From positions 58,029 to 122,028 of the forward strand of contig JAOAHQ010000025.1 in NCBI GenBank assembly GCA_026415155.1: a DNA stretch of 64,000 nt, given 5' to 3'. Within the stretch, counting starts at the first letter, position 1. The number at the start of each line of letters is the position of its first letter. Both the position numbers and the translations under genes were made by a program. This DNA comes from Rhodocyclaceae bacterium. GTDB taxonomy: Bacteria > Pseudomonadota > Gammaproteobacteria > Burkholderiales > Rhodocyclaceae. Under the pieces are notes generated by a model. It was given only the letters and a program-made list of their open reading frames with translations. It ran no database searches and had not been told where the DNA came from. This document shows positions 20,427 through 28,002 of this stretch, piece by piece.

Positions 20427-20461
20427 TTGGCCGCCCAAACGGCGCTGCGTAGAATGCGCCC
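20427..20461 (+). promoter_or_regulatory. Predicted leaderless promoter of oxyR
   Basis: TTGGCC and TAGAAT are separated by exactly 17 bp, and the -10 ends six bases before the oxyR ATG. The expected start of transcription is therefore the A of the ATG, and no ribosome site is present upstream. Confidence 0.55.
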
Positions 20462-21370
20462 ATGACCTTGACGGAACTGCGTTACATCGTCGCGCTCTCG
20501 CGCGAGCGCCACTTCGGCCGCGCGGCGGAAAAATGCCACGTCGCGCAGCCGACGCTCTCAGTGGCGGTCAAGAAACTCGAAGAGGAGCTCGGCGTGATCC
20601 TTTTCGAGCGCGGCCAGAGCGAAGTCACCGTCACGCCGGCCGGAGTGCCGATCATCAAGCAGGCCGAACGCGTGCTCGCCGAGGCCGCGCGCATCAAGGA
20701 GCTCGCCGAGACCGCCGGCGATCCGCTCGCCGGCCCCTTGCGCTTGGGCGTCATCTACACGATCGGCCCCTATCTCCTGCCGCGCCTCGTGCCGCTTCTG
20801 CGCAGCCGTGCGCCGAAGATGCCGCTCCTGCTGCAAGAAAACTTCACCGCCAAGCTCATCGAGAGCCTGAAAAGCAGCGAGCTCGACGTCGCCGTGCTCG
20901 CGCTGCCGCTTGCCGAGCCGGGGCTCGTGGCCCAGCCCGTCTATGACGAGTTCTTCCGCGTGCTCGTGCCGGCCGCGCACCCGTGGGCGAAGCTTGAGAG
21001 CATCGCACCGGCGCAGCTCACGGAAGAGCCGCTCTTGATGCTCGGGCGCGGCAACTGCTTCCGCGATCAGGTGCTCGATCTTTGCAGCCAGGCCGGCGCG
21101 GGCGGGCCGCAGGTGCTCGAGGGCTCCTCGCTCGAAACGATCCGCCTGATGGTCGCCTCGGGCGTCGGCATCACAGTGATGCCGGCCTCGGCCGTCGATC
21201 CCTTGCCGAAGGACGATCCGCTCCTGCGCGTCGTGCCCTTTGCCGAGCCGACGCCGTCGCGGCGCGTCGGCCTCGTCTGGCGAGCCAGCTTCCCGCGCCA
21301 TCAGGCGATCGACGTGCTGCGCCGCGCCTTGCTCGACTGCCAGCTGCCTGGCACGCAGCCGATCAAATAG
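20462..21370 (+). CDS. oxyR: LysR-family peroxide sensor OxyR
   Basis: 302 aa. It has an N-terminal winged helix (MTLTELRYIVALSRERHFGRAAEKCHVAQPTLS, in two parts) and a LysR effector domain. The redox pair is in GRGNCFRDQVLDLC and counts to Cys199 and Cys208, the same numbers as in E. coli OxyR. Oxidation to a disulfide switches on antioxidant genes. A consensus OxyR site and a dps gene follow immediately. Its own promoter appears leaderless. The call is firm. Confidence 0.95.
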   Translation: MTLTELRYIVALSRERHFGRAAEKCHVAQPTLSVAVKKLEEELGVILFERGQSEVTVTPAGVPIIKQAERVLAEAARIKELAETAGDPLAGPLRLGVIYTIGPYLLPRLVPLLRSRAPKMPLLLQENFTAKLIESLKSSELDVAVLALPLAEPGLVAQPVYDEFFRVLVPAAHPWAKLESIAPAQLTEEPLLMLGRGNCFRDQVLDLCSQAGAGGPQVLEGSSLETIRLMVASGVGITVMPASAVDPLPKDDPLLRVVPFAEPTPSRRVGLVWRASFPRHQAIDVLRRALLDCQLPGTQPIK

Positions 21371-21403
21371 TTCGCGGCTATCCGGCCGATTGAAACGATT
21401 CGC
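21367..21403 (+). promoter_or_regulatory. OxyR binding site upstream of dps
   Basis: ATAG-N7-CTAT is followed by N7 and then ATTG-N7-TCGC, which fits the tandem ATAGntnnnanCTAT design of OxyR operators with a perfect first half and a degenerate second. It starts within the last codons of oxyR and lies just upstream of a CACAAT -10 (21427-21432) for dps, the right place for activation. Confidence 0.7.
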
Positions 21404-21472
21404 TGGCAGGAATGCCCGCGGCGCGGCACAATGCCCTCACTGCAAACATGTCTCAACGCACAGGAGGACATC

Positions 21473-21964
21473 ATGGCCAAGACCGCCACCGCACCGCGCA
21501 TCGACATCGGCATTGCCGACAAGGATCGCAAGGCGATCGCCGCAGGGCTGTCGCGCTTTCTCGCCGACAGCTTCACGCTTTATCTCATGACGCATAACTT
21601 TCACTGGAACGTCACGGGGCCGATGTTCAACACCCTGCACACGATGTTCATGGAGCAATACACCGAGCAGTGGAACGCGCTCGACATGATCGCCGAGCGC
21701 ATCCGCGCGCTCGGCCATCCCGCGCCGGGCAGCTTCGCCGAGTATGGCAAGCTTGCCTCGATCAAGGAACCCACAGGCGTGCCGAAGGCGACCGAGATGA
21801 TCCGGCTGCTCGTCGCGGCCCAGGAAGCGACCGCGAGGACAGCAAGAAGCCTCTTTCCGACGGTCGAGAAGGCCAACGACCAGCCAACACTCGATCTTTT
21901 GACGCAACGGCTCGAGGTGCATGAGAAAAATGCCTGGATGCTGAGAAGCCTCCTCGAAGAGTGA
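21473..21964 (+). CDS. dps: Dps/ferritin-like DNA-protection protein
   Basis: This 163-aa four-helix protein matches Dps throughout. [13 protein letters not shown] gives the ferroxidase histidine and tryptophan, and the segment around [17 protein letters not shown] adds the acidic residues. Dps stores iron using peroxide and shields DNA. ATG 21473 is set by the AGGAGG 7 bp upstream; the track start at 21431 precedes it in the leader. Position after oxyR and its operator implies peroxide induction. Confidence 0.93.
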   Translation: MAKTATAPRIDIGIADKDRKAIAAGLSRFLADSFTLYLMTHNFHWNVTGPMFNTLHTMFMEQYTEQWNALDMIAERIRALGHPAPGSFAEYGKLASIKEPTGVPKATEMIRLLVAAQEATARTARSLFPTVEKANDQPTLDLLTQRLEVHEKNAWMLRSLLEE

Positions 21965-22311
21965 CTTCCTTCCGCACCTATCAGCTGCTGATCGAGATCG
22001 AACGCCCGGTGCGGGTGAGCATCGGCCGGCTCGGCGAGTTTGACTTTCCAGCCGGCCGCTACCTTTACACCGGTTCGGCGCGCCGCCACCTGGAGGCGCG
22101 CATCGCGCGTCATCACCGGCGGGAGAAGACCTTGCGCTGGCACATCGATTTTCTGCTCGCCGCGCCGGGGGTCAGCATCGTCGGCGTGCGCCGCTTCGTC
22201 GAGGAGGAGTGCGAAATCAATCGCGCCACGCCGGGCGAGATCGTCGTCGCGGGCTTCGGCGCCTCGGACTGCCGCGCCGGTTGCGGCAGCCATCTCAAAA
22301 GAGTCGCTTGA
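21961..22311 (+). CDS. GIY-YIG-like DUF123 protein
   Basis: This 116-aa protein starts at a GTG that overlaps the dps stop (GTGA). It contains [22 protein letters not shown], the GIY-YIG-like core of DUF123, and a C-terminal HID..LL and [12 protein letters not shown] segment with probable metal-binding Cys/His. Such proteins are found alone or next to endonuclease III; nuclease activity has not been established to my knowledge. Its end overlaps the convergent hydrolase gene by 17 bp. Confidence 0.85.
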   Translation: MTSFRTYQLLIEIERPVRVSIGRLGEFDFPAGRYLYTGSARRHLEARIARHHRREKTLRWHIDFLLAAPGVSIVGVRRFVEEECEINRATPGEIVVAGFGASDCRAGCGSHLKRVA

Positions 22312-23113
22312 GCCAATCGACGAGCGCCTGGGCGGGCGCCTGCCAGCCCGCTTCGAGCATCAGGCCGTGGCCAAGCCCTGGGAAGATCGTCGCCTTCACG
22401 CTGAAGCTTCTCGCCGTCATCTCGACCAGGGAGGGCGGGATGATCAGGTCGTGCTGGGCGCCGGCGATGAAGAGATGATCGCGATCGGGCAGGTGGGCGA
22501 GCACCTGCTGGGGATGAGGCAGATTGAAGAGCATCATGTCCCAGATCGCGCGGTGCGATTCTGGCTGGGCGAGCTTGACATAGCGCGCGAGGTCCTCGGC
22601 CGCCACCGGCTGGGCGAAGAGCGCCTCGCGCAGGCGCTCGAGCGCGACTTGGTTGCCCATCATGAGGCGGTTGAGTTCGATGAGCAGGTTCGGCTTGCCG
22701 AAGAAGAGGCTGATCGCCGAAGCGGCAAGCCCCTGGGGCGGCACCGAACACAAGAGCGCGGCGGCGGGCGCGGCATGGCGTTCGAGATATTTCTGCACGA
22801 CGAAGCCGCCCATCGAATGGCCGATCAGCACCGGCGGCGCGGGCAGGCGCGCCACGGCCTCGGCGACGTCGGCGACATAGTCATCGATCGAGCAGGCATC
22901 GAGCGCCTTGCGGCGCCGGCTGCCGCCATGCCCCGAGAAGCTCAGCGCATGGGCTGCAAAGCCGGCAGCCGCGAAGAAGGGCAGAAAATGCTCCTCCCAA
23001 CACCAAGCAGCAGTGTAAGCGCCGTGCAGGAAAAGGAGCGGCGGCCAGCCGGCGTTCGGCGCAGCAGGCAGGCGGGAGAGGAGCTCCAGCCCCTCGGGGC
23101 GTGAAGAGCTCAT
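22295..23113 (-). CDS. Alpha/beta hydrolase
   Basis: This 272-aa cytoplasmic alpha/beta-hydrolase has an oxyanion segment LFLHGAY, nucleophile elbow GHSMGG (about residue 95), acid in GAQHDLIIPP and catalytic histidine in GLGHGLMLE. The substrate is unknown; esterase or lipase-like activity is likely. It is coupled to the upstream HD gene by an ATGA overlap at 23110-23113. Confidence 0.88.
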   Translation of the reverse strand: MSSSRPEGLELLSRLPAAPNAGWPPLLFLHGAYTAAWCWEEHFLPFFAAAGFAAHALSFSGHGGSRRRKALDACSIDDYVADVAEAVARLPAPPVLIGHSMGGFVVQKYLERHAAPAAALLCSVPPQGLAASAISLFFGKPNLLIELNRLMMGNQVALERLREALFAQPVAAEDLARYVKLAQPESHRAIWDMMLFNLPHPQQVLAHLPDRDHLFIAGAQHDLIIPPSLVEMTARSFSVKATIFPGLGHGLMLEAGWQAPAQALVDWLKRLF

Positions 23114-24165
23114 GGGCGGCGCTGGTGCCAGACCGCGTTCCAGTAGCCGGGGCGGATCTCGATCTGCGGCAGGAGGCTGTAGCCGCGCACGGCGGTGGCA
23201 GGCTTATCGGTCTCGCGCAGCACCGGTTCGCGCAGCAGGTGGTTTTGCGGCGAGAGGATCGCGATGACACGCGGCGGCGGATGCTCGGCGGGGCTCATCG
23301 TCGTGACGATCGCCACCTCGCGATTGGCAAGCCGCACCAGCGTGCCGGGCGGATAGGCGCCCATGAGCTCCACGAGCGCATCGAAGACCTCGGCATCGAT
23401 CGCCGGCCGTGAGCGCGCGCGCATGCAGTGGAGCGCCTCGCGCGGCGATAAGCCGCTGCGATGCGGCCGCGTATCGGTAAGCGCGCACCAGATGTCGGCC
23501 ACCTTGAGGATGCGCGCTTCTTGCGTGATCTCGTCCCCTTTAAGCCCCAAGGGATAGCCGCTGCCGCCGAGCGATTCGTGGTGCTGCTCGATGGCCTCGA
23601 TCCAGCGCAGATCGGCGCCGGGCGAGGCGGCGACGAGCTCGGCGGCGAGAAGCGGATGGTTGCGCAAGGTGATGCTCTGGCCGCGCGTCGGTTTGGCGAG
23701 CGGTGCGGCCAGATCGTCCTGCAGCTCAAAGATCGGCAGGTTCATGAGGAGCGCGGCCTTGGCCGTGGCAAAGAGGGCCGGCACGCCGAGCTTGAGCCGG
23801 CGGCCGAGCAGGATGCTGACGATCGCGACGTGAAAGGCATGCTGCATGGCCGGGCTCGCGAAGCCCAGCCGGCCACCCATGCCGAGCGCGACCTCGGGCG
23901 CGGCATCGGCAAGGCCCACGAGCGAAGCCGTCAGCGTCGACAGACGCATCACGTCCTCGTGTTTGCACGACCAATGCTCGATGATCTCGACGTAACGGTC
24001 GCCGAGAAGGCGCAGCCGCTCGAAGGGCGTCTTGAGTTCCGGGCGGCCGGCGGCCGGCGCGGGGGAAAAGGCGGCAGCCGGCGGCCGGGCATGGGCGGAC
24101 GAAGGTGGCATCCCGACCGCACCGCAAGATGCTTGCCAGGCCGAAAAAGCCTTCTCAAGCGGCAA
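23110..24165 (-). CDS. HD-GYP-like protein with a degenerate HD site
   Basis: About 350 aa. The second half keeps HHESLGGSGYPLGLKGDEI, VADIWCALTDTRPHR and an upstream RNHP, all HD-GYP landmarks. However, the canonical HD pair is missing, since AALLHDIGK reads AALLMNLP. Metal binding is therefore incomplete and c-di-GMP hydrolysis doubtful; a binding or regulatory role is more likely. The track start is a TTG within the 3' side of a dispersed element; ATG at 24111 is an alternative that trims a low-complexity leader. It is coupled to the hydrolase gene. Confidence 0.8.
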   Translation of the reverse strand: MPLEKAFSAWQASCGAVGMPPSSAHARPPAAAFSPAPAAGRPELKTPFERLRLLGDRYVEIIEHWSCKHEDVMRLSTLTASLVGLADAAPEVALGMGGRLGFASPAMQHAFHVAIVSILLGRRLKLGVPALFATAKAALLMNLPIFELQDDLAAPLAKPTRGQSITLRNHPLLAAELVAASPGADLRWIEAIEQHHESLGGSGYPLGLKGDEITQEARILKVADIWCALTDTRPHRSGLSPREALHCMRARSRPAIDAEVFDALVELMGAYPPGTLVRLANREVAIVTTMSPAEHPPPRVIAILSPQNHLLREPVLRETDKPATAVRGYSLLPQIEIRPGYWNAVWHQRRP

Positions 24166-24170
24166 AAAAT

Positions 24171-24193
24171 GCCGTCTGGCGAGCGCCGACTTT
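24171..24193 (+). repeat. 23-bp dispersed element, copy 5
   Basis: This full-consensus copy lies in the short non-coding gap between phaC and the HD-GYP gene, six bases upstream of the HD-GYP TTG. It is one of only two copies outside genes. Confidence 0.85.
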
Positions 24194-24294
24194 CAGGCCC
24201 TGCTTGATCCAAAACGATTGAACTGGACGCAGCCAGCCCAATCGCCTCCCGGGTGCCCCCTCTTCGAGACTCTTTGTTTCCAGCCAGTGGCCGC

Positions 24295-26115
24295 TCAAGC
24301 CTTCTTGGGCTCGTCGATGCGCACCTTCACATATGAGCCCGGCGCATCCTCGATGACGCCGAGCCGCCCTTGCGCGGGATCGCGCGCGGGCACCTGGGCG
24401 TGATTCTGCGCCGTCACCCAGGCCTGCCAGTCGAGCCACCACGAGCCTTCGTGCGGCTGGGCGCTTGCAAACCACTCGTCGGCCGAGGCCGGCAGGGTTT
24501 TGGCCGGGTTCGTCCAATAGCCATACTTGTTCGCCGCGGGCGGATTGACGATGCCGGCGATGTGGCCGGAGCCGCCCAGCACGAACTTCACCGGCCCGCC
24601 CAGCAGCCTGGCGCCGGCATAGGTGCTCTTCCACGGCGCGATGTGATCTTCGACGGTCGAGATGAAGTAGGCCGGAATCTTGATCTTGCGCAGATCGATC
24701 TCGACGTCGCCGATCATGATGCCGCCCGGCTCTTTCAAGAGGTTCTTCATGTACATGTTGCGCAAGTAGAAGCTGTGCATCGCCGCCGGCATGCGCGTCG
24801 AATCGGAATTCCAGTAGAGCAGATCGAAGGGGAAGGGATCCTTGCCCAAGAGATAGTTATTGACGACGAAGGACCAGATGAGGTCGTTGGCGCGCAAGAG
24901 GCTAAAAGTGCTGGCCATCTCGCTGCCTTCGAGATAGCCGCGCTCATTCATCTTCTGTTCGAGGTTCTGCACCGCCTGCTCGTCGATGAAGACGCCCAAT
25001 TCGCCCGGCTCAGAAAAATCGAGCATGGTCGTGAAGAAGGTCGCCGAAGCAAGCCGCTTGTCTCTCTTTGCCGCGAGATAGGCCGCCGTGGTGGCAAGCA
25101 GCGTGCCGCCTAAGCAATAGCCGGCGGCGTTGACCTCTTTCTCGCCCGTCTGCTCGCAGACCTTGTCGAGCGCCGTGAGCGCGCCCTCGAAGACATAGTC
25201 CTCGAAGCTCTTTTGCGCGAGACGCTCGTCCGGATTTACCCACGAGATGCAAAACACCGTGTGGCCCTGGTCGAGCGCCCACTTGATGAAGGAGTTCTTC
25301 TCGCGCAGATCGAGAATGTAATACTTGTTGATCCAGGGCGGCACGATCAAGAGCGGCCGCTGCCATTGCTTGTCGGTGGTGGGGGTGTAGTGCAGGAGCT
25401 GGATCAGATCGTTCTGGAACACCACCTTGCCAGGCGTCGTGGCGACGTTCTTGCCGAGCTCGAATGCGCTCGTATCGGTCATCCTGACGCGCAGCTGGCC
25501 ATCGCCCTCCTCGATGTCGCGCAAGAGGTTGTTGAGGCCCTTGAGGAGGTTCTGGCCGTGGGTCCTGACCGTCTCGCGGAACACTTCCGGATTGGTGTGC
25601 ACGAAGTTCGACGGCGACATCGCGTCGATGAACTGGCGCGTGAAGAAATTGACCTTTTCCTGCGTGTGCTCGTCGAGGCCCTGGACGCAGCAGACCGTGT
25701 CGTGGATGTGGCGCGCGGTGATGAGGTAGCTTTGCTTGATGAAGTCGAACAGGAAGTGCTCTTCCCATTCTTCGTCCTTGAAGCGCTTATCGCCCTTAGG
25801 CGGCGTGGCCACGGGCGGCGTCTTGATCCCCATGAAGCGCAGCAGCGAGTGCTGCCAGAGCGAGAAATAATCCCAGACGAGGTTCATCTGCGCCTGGGCG
25901 AGCTGATACGGGTTGGCGAGCAGCTTGGCCATCATGTCCATGAAGGCCTGGGCGATGCCGAGCTCGTCCTGCGGCGGCGCAATGCCCTTCTTGACCTGCC
26001 GCTCGATGTGCTCGGCAATCAGCCGCGAGGCGCGCTGCGCGACTTCGGCATAGGTCCTGGCGATTTCCTGCGGATCGGGCAGGGCGGTTTTTTCGGCATC
26101 GACGGTCTGGCTCAT
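24295..26115 (-). CDS. phaC: Class I poly(3-hydroxyalkanoate) synthase
   Basis: This 606-aa PhaC polymerises hydroxyacyl-CoA into PHA granules. Motifs are the N-terminal PhaC domain (NPYQLAQAQMNLVWDYF), lipase-like box GYCLGG with the catalytic cysteine, VEDHIAPW aspartate and GGSGHIAGIVNPP histidine. ATG 26115 (MSQTVDAEK) follows AGGAGTGAGG; the track start at 26319 lies upstream of the likely promoter. phaA, phaB, phaR and phasin genes are not adjacent, which is common for an orphan phaC. Confidence 0.96.
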   Translation of the reverse strand: MSQTVDAEKTALPDPQEIARTYAEVAQRASRLIAEHIERQVKKGIAPPQDELGIAQAFMDMMAKLLANPYQLAQAQMNLVWDYFSLWQHSLLRFMGIKTPPVATPPKGDKRFKDEEWEEHFLFDFIKQSYLITARHIHDTVCCVQGLDEHTQEKVNFFTRQFIDAMSPSNFVHTNPEVFRETVRTHGQNLLKGLNNLLRDIEEGDGQLRVRMTDTSAFELGKNVATTPGKVVFQNDLIQLLHYTPTTDKQWQRPLLIVPPWINKYYILDLREKNSFIKWALDQGHTVFCISWVNPDERLAQKSFEDYVFEGALTALDKVCEQTGEKEVNAAGYCLGGTLLATTAAYLAAKRDKRLASATFFTTMLDFSEPGELGVFIDEQAVQNLEQKMNERGYLEGSEMASTFSLLRANDLIWSFVVNNYLLGKDPFPFDLLYWNSDSTRMPAAMHSFYLRNMYMKNLLKEPGGIMIGDVEIDLRKIKIPAYFISTVEDHIAPWKSTYAGARLLGGPVKFVLGGSGHIAGIVNPPAANKYGYWTNPAKTLPASADEWFASAQPHEGSWWLDWQAWVTAQNHAQVPARDPAQGRLGVIEDAPGSYVKVRIDEPKKA

Positions 26116-26194
26116 ATTCCTCACTCCTGTTTGTCCATGTGGTTCTTCTATCGCTGAGCCGCTGGGCGGCCCAGTGACTCCTCCAGCGGCGAAG

Positions 26195-26224
26195 TTTAAA
26201 CCGTTTTCATGCTGCGCCGCACAA
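26195..26224 (-). promoter_or_regulatory. Candidate sigma70 promoter of phaC
   Basis: On the minus strand TTGTGC and TTTAAA are 18 bp apart, with a leader of about 73 bases to the phaC ATG. This supports 26115 as the start. Confidence 0.4.
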
Positions 26225-26272
26225 TCCCTGAGAGCAGCGATGATGCGCCAGGCCGAATGAAGCAAAGAGGAG

Positions 26273-26311
26273 AGCGGCAGGGTGAGCGGCTCATGGTTCG
26301 CGAGCGGCGCG
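26273..26311 (+). repeat. 39-bp repeat, copy B
   Basis: Plus-strand partner of copy A at 19694-19732, differing by four transitions. It lies 49 bp upstream of the HMG-CoA lyase ATG and 157 bp upstream of the phaC ATG. Confidence 0.75.
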
Positions 26312-26348
26312 CCGGTCATTCTCAGTGTGATGCGCGCCCAAGGCCGGT

Positions 26349-26354
26349 TACAAT
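26349..26354 (+). promoter_or_regulatory. -10 box six bases before the HMG-CoA lyase ATG
   Basis: TACAAT is followed by six bases and then the ATG, the same spacing as at oxyR, so a leaderless message is predicted. The -35 (TGTGAT, 17-bp spacing) is weak. Confidence 0.4.
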
Positions 26355-26360
26355 GAGGCC

Positions 26361-27266
26361 ATGACGCTACCCAAGAAAGTCCGCCTCGTCGAAGTCGGGC
26401 CGCGCGATGGCCTGCAAAACGAAAAACACCCTGTCTCCACCGCGACGAAGCTTGCGCTCATCGGCCGCCTCATCGACTGTGGCTTGACGACGATCGAGGC
26501 TACGGCCTTCGTCTCGCCGAAGTGGGTGCCGCAGATGGCTGATGCGGCCCAGGTGATGGCCGGTCTCGCACCCCGTGAAGGCGCAAGCTTCCCGGTGCTG
26601 GTGCCCAACGAAAAGGGGCTGGAGGCCGCGCTCGCCGCCGGTGCGAGCGAAGTCGCGGTGTTCGCCGCCGCCTCGGAAACCTTTTCGCAGAAGAACATCA
26701 ACTGTTCGATCAAGGAATCGCTCGAACGCTTCAAGCCCGTCATCAACAAGGCCAAGGAAGCCAACGTCAAGGTGCGCGGCTACGTCTCTTGCGTGCTCGG
26801 CTGCCCCTATGAGGGCGAGATCGCGCCGCTCGCGGTCGCCGAGGTCGCCTGGGCGCTCTTCGAAATGGGCTGTCATGAGATTTCGCTCGGCGACACGGTC
26901 GGCTTCGGCACACCGGAAAAGACCAAGGAGCTCATCGAGACCGTGGCGCGCCGCGTGCCGATCCGCAAGCTCGCCGGCCATTTCCACGACACCTATGGCA
27001 TGGCGGTGGCCAATGTCTATGCGGCCTTGCAGATGGGCGTCAATGTGTTCGATACCTCCGTTGGCGGCCTGGGCGGCTGCCCGGATGCCAAGGGTGCACC
27101 GGGCAACGTCGCCACCGAGGACGTGGTGTGGCTCCTCAAAGGCTTAGGCATCGACTGCGGTGTCGATCTCGACCGGCTCGTCGATACCGCCGCCTGGATC
27201 TGCGGCGAGCTCGGGCGAGCGCCTGCCTCGAAGGTGGCGCAGGCGCTCCTTGCCCGGCGTGGCTGA
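26361..27266 (+). CDS. Hydroxymethylglutaryl-CoA lyase
   Basis: 301 aa. The HMGL-like TIM barrel begins VRLVEVGPRDGLQNE (catalytic Arg and Asp), followed by YVSCVLGCPYEG, GHFHDTYGMA (metal His pair) and GGLGGCPDAKGAPGN with the catalytic loop cysteine. The usual tyrosine of GGCPYA is aspartate here. It cleaves HMG-CoA to acetyl-CoA and acetoacetate, normally the last step of leucine breakdown. The leucine-degradation partners are not in the window. Its stop overlaps the start of the DUF1289 gene. Confidence 0.93.
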   Translation: MTLPKKVRLVEVGPRDGLQNEKHPVSTATKLALIGRLIDCGLTTIEATAFVSPKWVPQMADAAQVMAGLAPREGASFPVLVPNEKGLEAALAAGASEVAVFAAASETFSQKNINCSIKESLERFKPVINKAKEANVKVRGYVSCVLGCPYEGEIAPLAVAEVAWALFEMGCHEISLGDTVGFGTPEKTKELIETVARRVPIRKLAGHFHDTYGMAVANVYAALQMGVNVFDTSVGGLGGCPDAKGAPGNVATEDVVWLLKGLGIDCGVDLDRLVDTAAWICGELGRAPASKVAQALLARRG

Positions 27267-27441
27267 ACACGAATACCCCTGCGTTGGCATCTGCCTGCCC
27301 GATGCCGACGAGGCCTACTGCATCGGCTGCGGCCGGCCGTGGGGCGAACCTCGTGCGAGGCCTGCCGTCTTCCCAGCGCCGACTTCCGGCGATCGATCAC
27401 AAGCCGGCGATGCCGGGCAAGAAGACCTCGGTGACCAATAG
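27259..27441 (+). CDS. DUF1289 small cysteine protein
   Basis: This 60-aa protein begins at a GTG overlapping the HMG-CoA lyase stop. It contains CVGICLPDADEAYCIGCGRPW, in which C-x3-C and C-x2-C pairs form the DUF1289 signature, possibly a metal site. Function is unknown. The second half (AVFPAPTS onward) is encoded by a dispersed element and then runs antisense over the end of ubiC, so only the first ~32 residues are family-like. Confidence 0.7.
   Translation: MAEHEYPCVGICLPDADEAYCIGCGRPWGEPRARPAVFPAPTSGDRSQAGDAGQEDLGDQ
27364..27386 (+). repeat. 23-bp dispersed element, copy 6
   Basis: It lies within the DUF1289 gene, 10 bp beyond the ubiC stop of the convergent gene, and encodes AVFPAPTS. 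Confidence 0.8.
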
Positions 27442-27954
27442 GGGCCGGCCTTGCCGCAGAAAGCGTGAGCGGCGCGCCCAGAGCGTGGGCAAACGGTCTC
27501 CCACCGCTTCGCAGGCACGGCGATGCAGGGGATGGGTGGGAGAAAGCCGCGCGATGGCGAGCGGCCCGCGCCGAATGGTCGGGTCGGAAAAGAGCGCCGC
27601 GCCCAGGGGCCGGCTGCCGATCGCGCGCGCCATGTGCCAAGCCCCCGTGAGATCGTGCGGCGCGAGCGCGCTGTGCGCGAAGACGACGGGCTGCTCATCG
27701 GCGATGAGCAGCACTTCGCGTATCCAGGCCGATTGACCGGCAGCGAGATCGATGAGCGCGCGCTCGTCGGGGCATGGGCGGGCACGGGTTTCGCGGCAGA
27801 CCTGCACGCGGAATTGCCGGCAGCGCGCGAGCAGGCGCGCCGTCAGCGAGCCGGGGTCGGACAGCCAAGGGTGAAGAAAAACAGGGGCGCCGGCCAGGGA
27901 GGGCGTCGTCTTCCAGCGAAAATCCTGGCGGGGCATGAGGGCGCGTCGTTCCAA
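27397..27954 (-). CDS. ubiC: Chorismate--pyruvate lyase
   Basis: 185 aa. UbiC makes 4-hydroxybenzoate from chorismate, the first step of ubiquinone synthesis. Supporting segments are WLSDPGSLTARLL near the start, REVLL in the middle and RPLLVTEVFLPG at the end, as in the UbiC family. A start at ATG 27936 (MPRQDF) is equally possible and would drop six residues. The last 45 bp overlap the DUF1289 tail. UbiX, another ubiquinone-pathway enzyme, is 2 kb away. Confidence 0.88.
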   Translation of the reverse strand: MERRALMPRQDFRWKTTPSLAGAPVFLHPWLSDPGSLTARLLARCRQFRVQVCRETRARPCPDERALIDLAAGQSAWIREVLLIADEQPVVFAHSALAPHDLTGAWHMARAIGSRPLGAALFSDPTIRRGPLAIARLSPTHPLHRRACEAVGDRLPTLWARRSRFLRQGRPLLVTEVFLPGIAGL

Positions 27955-28002
27955 AGGCGGCCGATGCTACCATAACGCGCTCCCGCCCTTTTCCTCATCG
28001 GC

